Positions 1 through 17,900 are shown, counted from the stretch's first letter. The stretch is 64,000 nucleotides of DNA from Argopecten irradians (GCF_041381155.1 NC_091134.1:4950255-5014254); one strand, 5' to 3'. Program-made: numbers and translations. Notes: generated by a model from the letters alone, not told the origin.

Positions 1-109
1 CATATGTAGCTAGATTTAGACCTATATGGCAACCTGGAAATCATTTTTCTGACACAAATTTCTGAAACAAAATTATCCATCAACATTTCTTAGAACCCTG
101 AAAAATCAC

Positions 110-260
110 TCAAATGCAGGACTGTTACTCCATTGCAGGACTAGTACTGCTACACCCATATGCGGGAGTGTACCCAACCTACAAAACTGTATATGAATAA
201 ACTAAAGCATAATGATGACTTTTTAACTTTAAGCCTTTTTTTTACAAAATGCAAATGTAA
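110..260. repeat. Dispersed repeat fragment, inverted copy at 2834-2965
   Basis: The stretch carries 'CAAATGCAGGACTGTTACTC' followed by 'CGGGAGTGTACCCAACCT'. The reverse complement of 2834-2965 carries the same two blocks in the same order, and a third related piece lies at 4540-4630. No coding potential is seen. The family is not recognised. Confidence 0.6.
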
Positions 261-346
261 AACCAAACCATGATTTACTCTGTTTTGATATCAATTATCA
301 ATGAATTTTTTTTCTTCTAAGGATTTGTCAGTTTATTTTTGTTGTT

Positions 347-1846
347 CAGGTCGACCGGTAGCACCACTAAATCTGGCTATATTTTAGATAGTTAGATTTG
401 ACTATATATATAGCTAAATCTGACTATACACATATAAAGGACAAATGTAAATGAACAGGTGAGACCTGGTAACATTTTTTATGTGCAGTATGAAAGCATG
501 GATGACAAAACATTTAAGTCAGTGATATGAATAATGCTTGCCTACTTGTTCATTTGCAGTTGACTTGTTAAAATTCCATTGTTGCAATCATTAAGTATCA
601 ATTATCACTATTTCCCTGTTACAAAATTATAACAAGACAATTCAATATGGCAATGCATCCAACTGATGAAGATTCCGGGCACAGGTGTGCTTGCAGCTAC
701 TCCCATAACATGAGAGTCGACTGGTCAGCCGTTTTTTTATCGGATGTTATTTTGCTGACTGTCGACTCTCATTTCTAAAGGCCTATTTCTTTGATGTAGC
801 TTCCAACGTCAGATGAAGGCGGAATGAAAAGTGAAAAATATCAATATTTATAGCTCTAACAGTGATAATATTGATGTGTACTTACAGTTTAGGTATTAAT
901 TATCCCATTTATATAGGAAAACCATAACTTGAGGCCTCATAAAATAGTATTATAGCGGATTAGAATTGATGAATCCCTTCCGTATCATTTCGACCTAGTG
1001 TTAAATATGGCGGCTGGTTACTACAAAAAACGGAACATGAATTCAAGCGAGCAGAATGCAAGTAAAAGTAAAGGCAAATCAAGCGTTTTGGGGACTTTGC
1101 AATTCATTTTTTCTATTTACCGGCCGGATCGCTTTCATCATGAAGTTTTGTCTGGGTCATGAAAGTTTACGTTAGGAGATGTAAATATTTGTTTTAGATG
1201 GATTTAACGGCTGATTTTGTCAAAAAACTTGTTGATTTATGAAAAAGAGGTAGGTATTTGACATTGATAATGATTTAAATATGATTTAAACGTTTTTTAT
1301 TGTCACAATCCAAACTTTGAAAATGTTACCCTCAGCATCGGGTAAATGGCCTATCGGAAGTTAGAGGTTTGACACGACGTAATGTTCCAAAAGTGTCTCG
1401 TCGTGCTATACCTCTAACATTGTTGGAGTAGCTTGCAGTATACAGATCCCGTGCAAAACTGACCACATGCAAAAAGTGCTTAGTCGGTTCATAAACTATA
1501 TATGTTAAAAAGACATGTTTATAACGGAAAAAATTAATTTTCACATCTTTTTCATCAGAACATGAGGATGAATGAATACGATTATCAAAACATGCAACAT
1601 CGGATTTTAAAAAAAAACCATCGGAAATTATCTCGGATGACAAAAATATTTCGTTTTGCCGAATCTCAAGATTCGTCAATAAATTTTCTATGTGTAGGCC
1701 TACGCTGATTTTGTGACCAAGTATTTTATGTCACTTTTGTTTACATTTGTCCACTATACGTGTTGTCAGATTTGGCTATATCAGTATACATGTATAGTCA
1801 AATCTGACTGACTTTATAGCCAAATTTAGTGGTGCTACCGGACCTG
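347..1846. mobile_element. 1.5-kb non-autonomous DNA element with terminal inverted repeats
   Basis: The left end reads CAGGTCGACCGGTAGCACCA and the reverse complement of the right end reads CAGGTCCGGTAGCACCACTA. Similarity continues inward for about 75 bp through AAATCTGGCTATA and AGATTTGACTATA blocks. The ends are flanked by TTGTT on both sides (342-346 and 1847-1851), or GTTGTTC if the element is taken one base shorter, so a 5- to 7-bp target-site duplication is likely. The interior contains no convincing transposase; the 115-residue frame at 1332-1679 resembles nothing known to me. Superfamily is undecided. Confidence 0.65.
709..773. repeat. Short inverted repeat (hairpin) inside the 347-1846 element
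   Basis: The arm ATGAGAGTCGACTGGTCAGC is mirrored by GCTGACTGTCGACTCTCAT across a T-rich spacer of about 24 bases. It may be a small foldback insertion or an internal structural part of the host element. Confidence 0.6.
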
Positions 1847-2350
1847 TTGTTCTAGAGAACAATGCTACAATGGCTAAAATAAATCTAAATCTGTCGAGGC
1901 ATTCAAATAAGCCACCGACAACTGGAACCAACTGGAATAACAATTCATATGTGGCAGAATTGTGCCCCTACAGTAGGCGAGGCCTAAACAAGAAAAATCG
2001 CTAAAGCATGCGGAAGCATCATAACCATATAGATAGGCCTAATGTAACCTTGGTAATGGACCTCCTAATGAAAATGGCTAAAATGACATTTTTGCTTACT
2101 GTGGATCTAATTCCAGAGGAAACGACAGCACTCCTAAGGGCGCAGCCATTTTTAATATCCGAGAAATCCGAAGTTGTTGGATTAGAAGTATGGAGAAACC
2201 CGAGAACTTCCGATAATACTTCTATTTTCATGTTATCTCGAGCGTTTGCAACAAACCTGTGAACAGAAGCGTCTGAGATGCATAGATATGACCGACCTTG
2301 TCCTTATCAAGGTCACTTTGCCGGGAACGAGCTGAAGACAAGACATCAAA

Positions 2351-9773
<7,423 letters not shown>

Positions 9774-10290
9774 GTTCTACATCTAGATTAGGTGCTGGTT
9801 GTCTAATGATAGAATAATCTTGGAACTGTTCATTCACAAAAGTGTCAGGTGGCAATATAGCATGTACATGTGTTGTTCGCTAGAAACATTGAAGAGGACA
9901 GACTTTGACACTTTAATTCCCAAGTTGCTTTTAGAAGTGCTACAGTTAAGTTTTTGTACAACTGTCTAGTTTGCCACAACACTGGTAAATAGATGATGAT
10001 TACATGTATACATCTGCATGTTTTCTCCATGTTTATAAAATCTCAACAAATACTCGCAAGACAGCTATATCTCTGTTTTAGTGCTGAATTATTTCAATTT
10101 TTAGATACCATCATATTATGTTTTAAATCTTCCTTTAGTGTATGTTTGTGAGCTAGTTAGCAATTTGTTTATGAATCCCTCCCCCTTGCTTTCTGGTACT
10201 TTTGAAGCATTGTTATGTATCTTAGTTTATTTTGTTTATTTATCACATCAAAATGTAAACAAAGAAAATAAATGAAATAAGAAATTTGAA
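9774..10290 (+). other. TPI1: TPI 3' UTR
   Basis: The sequence from the stop codon is non-coding and AT-rich, and reaches a canonical AATAAA at 10267-10272. The cleavage site is inferred to lie 10-25 bases later. Confidence 0.7.
10267..10272 (+). terminator. TPI polyadenylation signal AATAAA
   Basis: A canonical hexamer lies in GAAAATAAATG, about 495 bases after the TPI stop, and is the first strong signal on that strand. Confidence 0.7.
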
Positions 10291-10406
10291 AATTGGTTAG
10301 TTGTGATTGTTGTTTGAAACTCTCAGACCTTAGACTAGCCAACAAGCATCAGATAATGGACTTATAAAATACAACCAAAAACCATGAGAACCTTAATAGG
10401 GTAGTC

Positions 10407-10701
10407 ATCCTCAATACTCCACAGGTTCCGATAACTTACGATCCATCTCGAAGTAAAATTAGAGGCAGCTTAGCGGAAAACATTTGACCAATTACAGGCC
10501 AGCAAAGATTTCCTTTGAAGACTGAAGAGAGAGTGACACCTAACATCAAAGCCATACAATTGACCACAGTTATATGGCTCTTTTGATGTACATCAAAGGA
10601 CTGAATTACCTGTTCTGTTCTGTTGCCTCCAGTTTTACTATGCAATAGTCCATAGGTATATATATTGTAAGTGATCAGAACCCCTGTAGTATCGAGGATG
10701 T
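10407..10701. mobile_element. MITE, family A copy 1
   Basis: The left end CATCCTCAATACTCCACAGG and the reverse complement of the right end, CATCCTCGATACTACAGGGG, form inverted repeats of about 34 bp that end at CGATAACTTAC / GATCACTTAC. The flanks TAGGGTAGT and TAGGGTGGT are an 8- to 9-bp target duplication with one change. The interior matches the second copy (13791-14055) in inverted order. No protein is encoded. Confidence 0.75.
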
Positions 10702-10989
10702 AGGGTGGTAGGCTAGCTGCAAAACTTTCTAAGTGCAATCTATGGTAGCCATTTTTGAGCCCTTTTTAGCCACTGTGTCGTGAAATAAAGAATTGTATTG
10801 TATTACCCTTGTTACTTTATATGTAATAGGTAGCATTTGTGTCTTAAAGACATGCCAAAGTCAGCAGAGACCTACAGATGAACAGGTCATTTGAGAAAGG
10901 TATATTCCTTAGTGTAAACCCCTACCCCCACCCATAATGGTATGACGACATTAATTCACAATTATCATTTCTAAATGCAGGTAACATTA

Positions 10990-11255
10990 AATCGAAAAAT
11001 GACCGTGTTAAGAACGCTTTCAAATCATCAAAATACATTGTAAAACTCATCTCAGCCATTCTAAACCATAATATTGTTTCCCGGGGGAGACTACCGGACC
11101 CCCAAACAACAAAATTTCGCGCCTTCAGCGCTTGAAAATTCATCAAAATGCATCGTAAAACACATCTCAGTCGTTCTAAATAGTAACATTTTTCCAGGGG
11201 GATACCTTCGGACCCCAAACATCCAAAATCTCGAGACTTCGGCGCTCGCACGCTA
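10990..11255. repeat. Two tandem diverged copies of a 130-bp dispersed repeat
   Basis: Copies at about 10990-11115 and 11120-11250 share TCATCAAAATRCATYGTAAAA, CATCTCAGYCRTTCTAAA, and a G-rich 'CCGGGGGAGACTACCGGACC'-like block. The short open frames across both strands follow from the duplication. Confidence 0.55.
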
Positions 11256-11387
11256 ATTTGCGTATTCATTAATTACCTCTGTTAGCGACGCCACTGTCTA
11301 TAGATGTGTACAAGGATTATGGTATCTCTTGAGGGTGCGGAGAGCGCAAGGGGGAGGACGGGGGGTTACGAAATATTGGGGACCTTT

Positions 11388-11412
11388 GCCCCCCCCCCCC
11401 CCCCCCCCCCCC
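11388..11412. repeat. Poly-C tract
   Basis: An uninterrupted run of about 24 cytosines lies in an otherwise unremarkable intergenic stretch (11260-11770). Run length is likely unreliable. Nothing else is seen in that stretch. Confidence 0.8.
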
Positions 11413-11771
11413 ATTACGTTTCATCTTCCTACGCCTGAGTGTCGTCTAGTAATTGTCTTCAATGATGCACTAACAGCTATATAACTATGTAGAAGGGATC
11501 CATGTGGCTGACCAGGACGGGACATTGTATGTGATTTCGGTAATCATGTCGTCATGTTCCAAGAATCCTTGTACTTTGATCATGGGTATACAACCTCGGC
11601 GTGTATCATTTGATTAGCTTCCATTGCTGTTGTTTTACTGAATGTCCCCGCACTTGTTCCTGCCACTTCGTGTCATCAGCTGCTTCAAGTCGAGCGTTGA
11701 TGTGTAATCAATGCCTTTCGTAACCTCGTGGCGTTGTATTGAAACTTCTACAGCTTGTTTGTATAAATCTA

Positions 11772-11930
11772 GTCCGGTAAACCTGACTATATTATTAGGC
11801 TTTTTTAAATATATACTTTTTTCCAAAAAAAACCCCACAAAAAACAACAACAAAAACAAACACACACACACACACACACAAACCAAAAAGAAAACAGCCT
11901 AATAATATAGATAGGTTTAGCGGACTATAT
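11772..11930. mobile_element. MITE, family B (CCGCTAAACC ends), TA-flanked
   Basis: The left end GTCCGGTAAACCTGACTATA and the reverse complement of the right end, GTCCGCTAAACCTATCTATA, pair for about 30 bp and continue through TTATTAGGCT. TA flanks both ends, as in Tc1/mariner-like MITEs. The interior has A-rich and CA microsatellite tracts (11862-11880). Related copies sit inside the 798-bp triplication (39403-39510, 40201-40308, 40999-41107). Confidence 0.65.
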
Positions 11931-11931
11931 A

Positions 11932-12700
11932 TCCATATCACAATGGCAGTAACCACTCCCTACACGCCACCTTCATCCCCCAGTCTGATCATGTGATATG
12001 ATATGGTGCAATGATCATACTTAGAATCCTTCGTCCGACCCCCACATGAAGCAATAGTTATCAATCCATTTCATTGACATTGCATAGATCTGACCTTCGT
12101 CTTTTGTTTCTTTCGCTCAATTTTGCTGATCTTTATATATTTTCCTTTTATTGTAATAATGTCATTAAAAATGATCTTCGAAGATTAGGAAGTGTTTCCG
12201 GCTGAAAGGCAATACGAAACCGCGGACTAGTGACATCATTCTTCGAGGGAATCGGACCTCGTCTCTTACACTAGTTTCACACAAACACGCGCTGCCCTCG
12301 TGCAGTCTGGACGACGGAAGAATATCAAGCTAAGTTAAACAAAAAAATATGGTGTTTTGGAAGATGGTCATAGCTGATAAGAGGAACAAAGACTTCAGTA
12401 AATAACAAAACACTAAAATTAAGTACGTGTAACAGTTCTTCTTATTCTTTGACTTTATTCTTCCATAAAAAAGTAGCATGAAATTGTAGCGAAACCTCGA
12501 AAATAGGAACGAGAAGATACCAGGCTGCAATTAGAAGGACACTAATTATGAGCTAATCAGTCAACTCAAATCAAACAGAACAATATCTTTGTCATCAAAT
12601 ATCGGTTTAATAAAAATTTCAACAACATGTTTAATTTACATTGCATTTCACCGTTGTCACCGGCAGTTTTATGCATTCTGTACTGTGTCAGTAACAGTCT
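11932..12700. other. No recognised feature
   Basis: The region is AT-rich, with short open frames only on shadow strands. It would be the 3' flank of the 12726-13758 gene. I see no repeat family or gene. Confidence 0.4.
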
Positions 12701-12711
12701 TTAAAATACTT

Positions 12712-12717
12712 TTTATT
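12712..12717 (-). terminator. Candidate polyadenylation signal for the secreted-protein gene
   Basis: AATAAA on the - strand lies 8 bases after the predicted stop codon at 12726-12728. A 3' UTR this short is unusual but possible. Its position independently favours the predicted last exon. Confidence 0.45.
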
Positions 12718-12725
12718 TTACCAAA

Positions 12726-12772
12726 TCAACGACTGCGCCAGGGCTCATGATCGAACAGTGTAAAGTCTGTCA
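12726..12772 (-). CDS. Last exon of the secreted Pro/Glu-rich protein gene
   Basis: It encodes the 15 C-terminal residues and stop TGA. It rests on an acceptor (CAATTTAG), correct phase and a following AATAAA. It is the least certain exon because it is short. Confidence 0.4.
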
Positions 12773-13758
12773 CTAAATTGCCAGGTGTAAGAAAGACAGA
12801 AGTTTCATCAAGAAATATTTTGAAAGAACATTCCATCGATTTGAATTCCCATGCTTTATCTGCATATGATTAACTAACCTGGCATTCTCATTACTGATAA
12901 GGAATTCAGTACAGAAAACACAAAAGATTGGGGAACTGGTAAAATGAAGTAGCCCGGAGGACATGGCGTACATCCACAACACGAAATATCTGCTAATTTT
13001 GGTAGATGGAAATTCATTAACATGGGTGACCGAGTCAGTTCCAATGGGTTGGTACAACATCGTATTCCGCACAAACACGGCTCTTCCGGTAGTTCCACAT
13101 CTGGGGCTTCAAGCGGTTCTAGTGGTTCTGCTGGTTCCGGTATTTCTGGTATTTCTGGCGCTTCCGGAGCCTCAATTGGCTCCATTTCGGGCGTTTCTGG
13201 GAGTTCTTGTTCTTGAGTTGGGACAGGGGATTCTGGTAAAATGAACAATCAGTTTTAATTCGCTGAAAACAAAATGAACCATTGACATCGCATAGATGGA
13301 GACATTAGGATGACAGACATTTGTCGCACAAAGAGCCATAACTTACATTATTGTATTGATAAACATGATTCAGTTTTACTAAAAGGTGCAGCGCAATATC
13401 TTGAACGGGTTAAAATATATTGCAGTGATAAGAATGTTCGAAAATCTCGCACTTTTGGACCTGAAGCATTGACTTAAAGGGCATTGTACATTGACTTTAG
13501 ATGGTGCATACATATTTAACATTTTTATTGAAATATCATAATCGGTACGGAATTTATTATCCGTACTGTTCTTATCAGAATAAACAGAACAAGAAAATTT
13601 AACTTTTTGTTGCTGACGTCTCGACACACTTACGACTATTGTCGATGTTTTGATGACTACTTACCTAATCCAACCAACACTGTCTGACCGATAGAGGACG
13701 TGAACAACATCACCAGGAGAATTGTCAGTCTGAAATATGCATGATAATAACTAAGCAT
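12726..13758 (-). CDS. Predicted secreted Pro/Glu-rich, Cys-containing small protein (three exons)
   Basis: The product is not recognised. Exons 13758-13665, 13232-12879 and 12772-12726 join in phase (1 then 1) into 164 residues. The first exon encodes MLSYYHAYFR followed by LTILLVMLFTSSIGQ, a good signal peptide. The mature part begins with an acidic proline-rich stretch built on EAP, EIPEIP and EPLEPLE, followed by a region with eight cysteines in C-x-C-x3-CC and CC-x-C-x2-C arrangements. The C-terminus is VTDFTLFDHEPWRSR. Splice sites are GTAAGT and TTTTACCAG for intron 1, and GTTAGT and AATTTAG for intron 2. The start is uncertain: an acceptor-like ATTTCAG at 13730 could join an exon further upstream. 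Secretion is inferred from the signal peptide; function is unknown. A MITE begins 33 bp upstream. Confidence 0.55.
12879..13232 (-). CDS. Central exon of the secreted Pro/Glu-rich protein gene
   Basis: A 354-base uninterrupted frame with strong protein-like composition: SPVPTQEQELPETPEMEP, then EAP/EIP/EPLEP repeats, then the cysteine region. The acceptor is TTTTACCAG and the donor is CAG|GTTAGT. The Gly-Ser-rich frame on the opposite strand (13022-13216) is its mirror. Confidence 0.65.
13665..13758 (-). CDS. Signal-peptide exon of the secreted Pro/Glu-rich protein gene
   Basis: ATG at 13758 opens a basic/polar n-region, then the hydrophobic LTILLVMLF and a likely cleavage after SSIG. Donor TTAG|GTAAGT at 13665 leaves phase 1, which matches the central exon and gives Gly-Leu-Glu-Ser across the junction. 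Confidence 0.55.
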
Positions 13759-13790
13759 GACAGTCTAGGTAATATAATGCAGTTATAAAA

Positions 13791-14055
13791 CCATCCTCGG
13801 TATTCCAGGGAGGCAACAGAATAGAACAGGTAATTGAGCCATTTGATGTACATCAAAAGAGGCATATAACGGTACACTGTGGTTGACTGTGTGACTTTGA
13901 TGTTAGGTGTCGCTCTCTTTGTAGTCTTCAAAGGAAATCTTTGCTAGCCTGTAATTGGTCAAATGTTTTCCGCTGAGCTGCCTTCAATTTCACTATGAGA
14001 AAGTCCAGGGGTGTAGAGATCGTAAGTGATCGGAACCCCTGGAGTATCGAGGATG
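13791..14055. mobile_element. MITE, family A copy 2
   Basis: The left end CATCCTCGGTATTCCAGGG and the reverse complement of the right end, CATCCTCGATACTCCAGGGG, are inverted repeats. TTATAAAA lies directly outside both ends (13783-13790 and 14056-14063), a perfect 8-bp target duplication (9 bp if the next mismatched base is counted). The inside includes TTTGATGTACATCAAA, an internal palindrome. Eight bases fit hAT; nine would fit Mutator-like elements. Confidence 0.8.
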
Positions 14056-14519
14056 TTATAAAATGTATTTTGAGCTGTCCGTGCAATTAATCTTATTGGT
14101 ATACTGAGTCTTAAGCATCTCCATGATATCAATAAATCGTGACATTGTAAATGACAGAAATCAGCCACAACAAATCGGAGCGCCCGACATGGTGGCATGG
14201 AAAGAGTTCCTTTTGAACCCCCCCCCCCCTCCAAAAAGTTTTTTCATCGCTTTAGTGAAGTGTCTGAAATGGGTTCTTTTTAAGGAGAACCAAGAAAAAT
14301 TGGGGCTTGGTCTTTTTGGGGTTAAAAATTAAAAAAATAAAAATTAAGAAAAAAAAATCAAAATATATAGTTCTCTCTATACATTTGTATCTATTTTAAT
14401 CACATTCATGTGATATTTTATGTATTCTGAAATGTGGTCATATACAAGGTACCATATTCGGTAATGTGGTTAGATATACAAAGTACATTGATAACAAACA
14501 CATTTTTAATATTACTTAC

Positions 14520-14595
14520 CCTGGCGGGACTTGAACCCACATAGCTTACCTTTACCTCCAAAGTCCAACGCCTTAACCATTACTCCACTGGATCA
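14520..14595 (-). other. tRNA-like (pseudo-tRNA) segment inside the Merlin element
   Basis: On the - strand there is an A-box-like TGGAGTAATGG, an anticodon-arm-like GGCGTTGGACTTTGG and a B-box GGTTCAAGTCC inside a T-arm (TGGG...CCCGCCA). I could not pair a convincing acceptor stem, so it is likely a tRNA fragment or a pol III-type promoter remnant. Confidence 0.35.
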
Positions 14596-14750
14596 GATGG
14601 CGATTCCATGTCAATAAAAGCTATACAAATTTACTATGGCTTTAAAAGTAATCCGAATCACTTAAATGATTGAAACATATTAGAATACAATGCTAGTTTT
14701 GTGGGTTCTTTTAAACAGAGATCTACTTTGTTTATTGAGTAGAATTTATA

Positions 14751-16036
14751 ATGAGTGAAGAAGATGATTCATATGTTTTCCCACCAAACTTACCAATTGT
14801 GGACAACGAGCACGGCTCGAAAGACGACAGCTTTCATTTTTATGGTATTTCATCTGATTCGGATAGTTCAATACCCTGTGGCCAGAGAACTCCAGACAAT
14901 AGAGACAGTGTGGTGGAGTCAAATCATGATGTAAGTGTGGATCTGTTTTCTGATGTCAATGACAATAACCCCCCGGACAACGGTGTTGATGACAATGCCA
15001 ATGCTGCTCCCACTACTAGTGCTTCTGGAGTGACAACGCGTTCCAAAAGAAAAGGGAAATTAAAATTTCATAACTTGTTTTCTTTGGGTGCTATATTAAC
15101 TGATGATAGTAACTGTATAAAGTTTTGTCAGGATTTCAAGCTACTGCCTACGTCAGTGAATTGTCCAAATTGTCGAGCAAGTTTGACAAAACTATATACC
15201 ATCGAACGTGTTGGACATCGCCGAGCGACGTACAGGTTCCAGTGTAACCGTAAAAAATGCAAAACCAGTCACAAAAACCAAGTGCCTCTATATAAAAATA
15301 CATGGTTTTCTGGGTACCATTTGTCTTTGAGGAAAAGTCTGTTACTTATTTACTGTTTCTTGAATAAATTTCCATACGACTTAGCAATAGAGGAAACATC
15401 GGTAAGTTCGGCATCGGAAAGTGAAATCGAAAGTGTACAAGGCAAAAAACGAAAACTAGAGACGTCGAAAGAAACAGTGTCGGACTACTATAATTATTGC
15501 CGAGAAATTTGTTCATGGGTCGTTGAAAATACCAAGTTTCAGCAAATAGGCGGACCAGATTGTGTGATTGAGATTGACGAGGCAAAGTTTGGAAAACGTA
15601 AATACAACCGTGGTAGGATTGTAGAAGGACAGTGGGTATTGGGGGGTATCTGTCGACAACACAGGCAGATTTTCTTGCAACCTGTTGACAAACGTGACAA
15701 AGACACCCTCATCCCAATTATTCAGAAGAATGTGAAAGTAGGAAGCACCATTATATCAGACTGTTGGGGGCCTACAATAGCCTCGGTAACCTTGGTTACA
15801 AACATCTAACTGTTAACCATTCTGAAAATTTCGTCGATCCCGAATCAGGGGCATGCACAAACCTCATAGAGAACAGATGGTGGTGCATTAAACGCCAACT
15901 CCCCTCCACTCACCCGCGTCACGGCCAGAATTTCGACCTCCACCTTCTAGAGTATATGTGGAGGGCTATCGACCCGGAGAGTAATAAATTTGAACGGTTT
16001 CTAAAGGACATGGCAAAGGTGTATGAACTGCATTAG
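14751..16036 (+). pseudogene. Merlin (ISXO2/IS1595-like) transposase, one frameshift
   Basis: The transposase catalyses cut-and-paste excision of its own element. The first frame (14751-15809) has an acidic N-terminus, a zinc ribbon with C138-P-N-C141 and C165/C170, and the start of the DDE domain: EIDEAKF with Asp276, EGQWVLGGICR, and ISDCW with Asp337. At the run of five G's at 15766-15770 the frame breaks. The next frame continues at once as GAYNSLGNLGYKHLTVNHS and carries the third catalytic residue in NLIENRWW (Glu36 of that frame), ending at 16036. All three acidic residues are present, split over two frames by a single missing G. This may be a real inactivating deletion or a homopolymer read error; the rest is intact, which suggests recent activity. 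Confidence 0.9.
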
Positions 16037-16239
16037 GTAAGATAAACTGTATATTTTCAAAATGTGTGGGGGGAGGGAAGGTTAAACAGCCAAAGAGTTA
16101 AAAAAACAATTTACAATATTTTCCCGCAATATGTCTTTGTCTATCAACTGAACATGGTAAGACGACATTATCAGGAAATTTTCAGGAAGAACAGGAGGGG
16201 GGTTCAAAAGGAACTCTTACCGGTGGCATTAAGGACTTC

Positions 16240-17240
16240 TAGGCCTAAGACTGAATACAGCGTGTTCGCAGATTGAGACAAATGCTCAACTCCAGGCCAA
16301 ATGCGAAGCGCTGCCAAGAGGGACATTATAAGGAAAAGATGAGATCCTAAATTTACCTATCCTTTGATATGATCCAGTGGAGAATTCGGTAAATTAGAAC
16401 GTCCTACACGCAGTGCAGAATTAAGACAGAAAAACGATAATGCACATGTCTTTTATGTATACCACCGTAGAATTTTCTGTAAACAACATGTTGTTTATTG
16501 AAATTGTTTTCTTAAAGTATAATTGATAAAATAGCACGTTATTCGCACTATTGTAGTTTTTAGCTCTAAATTTAAATTAAAGAAAAACAAAATCATTACA
16601 TCAGAAATACAATTAAAAGGTATCCAAACGCATGAACTTAACTTAACAAGTTATATTTTGTTATTTAATAGTAAAGTATTCACTCACCTCATTATGTATA
16701 TTAGGGATCCGTTCATATCGGCAGTTGTTTTACACAACCTTTAGACCTGTGTTGGTAGCAATCACAACAGAACTAGCTCGAATACCAACACACACCTTTG
16801 ATATTTATATACCTACAAGCATGTGCCCTGAACCAGGTAAAACGTCTTGTAAGTACATTATTTGCTTGATCGAAATCAGTCACGCGTATCCGGCGTAGGC
16901 TGTGTTTCCTCCCTCCTGAGGGTATTTTAGGATAAAATTGTGATATTAGCTGTAATTTTGTTGTACATATGTACCTTATGATATTAGATCACTTCGCTGG
17001 AATGAAAGTTCTCGTGCCGGAAACAGGTAAGACAGAATCAGATTTACGTGAGACCTTAGATATATTTCTAGATCCGTGTCAACTGTTTAAAAATAACTTG
17101 GGACAGAACCATTGACCTATTTCTTGGTTAGGTAACCTATACGTAAATCATTCAGAATCCCCCGCATTGACAGATACGAATACGTGTATCTGGTAATTAG
17201 ATTGTTTTCAAAGAAAGGCGAACAGCGGTCAAAGCAAGAC
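16240..17240. other. No recognised feature
   Basis: AT-rich intergenic sequence between the Merlin element and the repeat block starting at 17251. Only short frames occur on either strand. No gene or repeat family is recognised. Confidence 0.4.
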
Positions 17241-17250
17241 ATAATTAAAA

Positions 17251-17415
17251 CTAGAAATTGTCATAGACAATTTGGCGGGCTTTTCACTATATTTAGTTTA
17301 GGTAATGCATGGGTTTTGAAGTTGTAACCAATAAATGACCTTGACTTTCTGCCCTGAATAAAAGTGTTTTAGTGAAGATCTGCATGAAGTTTGATCAGCC
17401 GAAGAGAACAATATA
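17251..17415. mobile_element. End fragment of a repeat with CTAG-hairpin terminus
   Basis: It begins CTAGAAATTGTCATAGACAA, whose AAATTGTC / GACAATTT arms form a hairpin, followed by TTTGGCGGGC. The next about 130 bases match the reverse complement of 43850-44023. On the - strand the terminus reads hairpin-CTAG followed by T, as at Helitron 3' ends. Confidence 0.55.
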
Positions 17416-17523
17416 ATGTTACATAGGTTTTTAGGGGGAGTTATCTTTCTTTGCGCAGATTAACCTCTGTCTCAATAAGAAATATGAAATAAAATGGAGA
17501 CTACGGCTTAAAATTTGACCCGT

Positions 17524-17900
17524 TCTTCAAACCGGAAGTTGACATTGTTAGCCCACCATCGTTCAAATCGCCCTGCGTCCGTGGTCCGTGGTCCGTCCGT
17601 CAGTAAACAATCCTTGTTATCGCTATTTCTCAGAAAGTACTGAAGGGATCTTTCTCAAAATTCATGTATACGTTCCCCTTGGTCCCTAGATTTGCATATT
17701 GCATTTTGGGACCGATCGGAAAACAACATGGCCGACAGGCGGCCATCTTGGATTTTGTCATTTGAAGTTTCTTTTCACTATTTCTCAGAAAGTACAAAAG
17801 GGATCTTTCTGAAATTTCATGTGTAGGTTCCCCTTGGTCCCTAGTTATGCATATTGCATTTTGAGACCAATCGGAAAACAACATGGCCGACAGGAGGAGG
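17524..17900. repeat. Bivalve-type dispersed repeat, tandem dimer
   Basis: Two copies of about 155 bp share TCTCAGAAAGTAC, GGGATCTTTCT, GGTTCCCCTTGGTCCCTAG, TGCATATTGCATTTTG and AACATGGCCGACAGG. The wording is one I recognise as common in bivalve genomes. The open frames on both strands are repeat-derived. Confidence 0.55.

Larger units (their letters stand above)
14199..16221 (+). mobile_element. Merlin-type DNA transposon, structurally complete
   Basis: The element is flanked by a perfect 8-bp duplication GGTGGCAT (14191-14198 and 16222-16229). The ends GGAAAGAGTTCCTTTTGAAC and, reversed, GGTAAGAGTTCCTTTTGAAC form terminal inverted repeats of at least 24 bp continuing into a C-run. Ends starting with GG and an 8-bp duplication fit Merlin (IS1016/ISXO2-like) elements. 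It carries one transposase gene interrupted by a frameshift, and a tRNA-like segment at 14520-14595. Confidence 0.9.

Noticed and set aside
1332..1679. 115-codon frame on the - strand inside the 347-1846 element
   Set aside because: No transposase motif or family resemblance; treated as a chance frame.
13022..13216. Gly-Ser-rich, silk-like frame on the + strand
   Set aside because: It is the mirror of the Pro/Glu-rich exon on the - strand, which has splice sites, phase and a signal-peptide exon.
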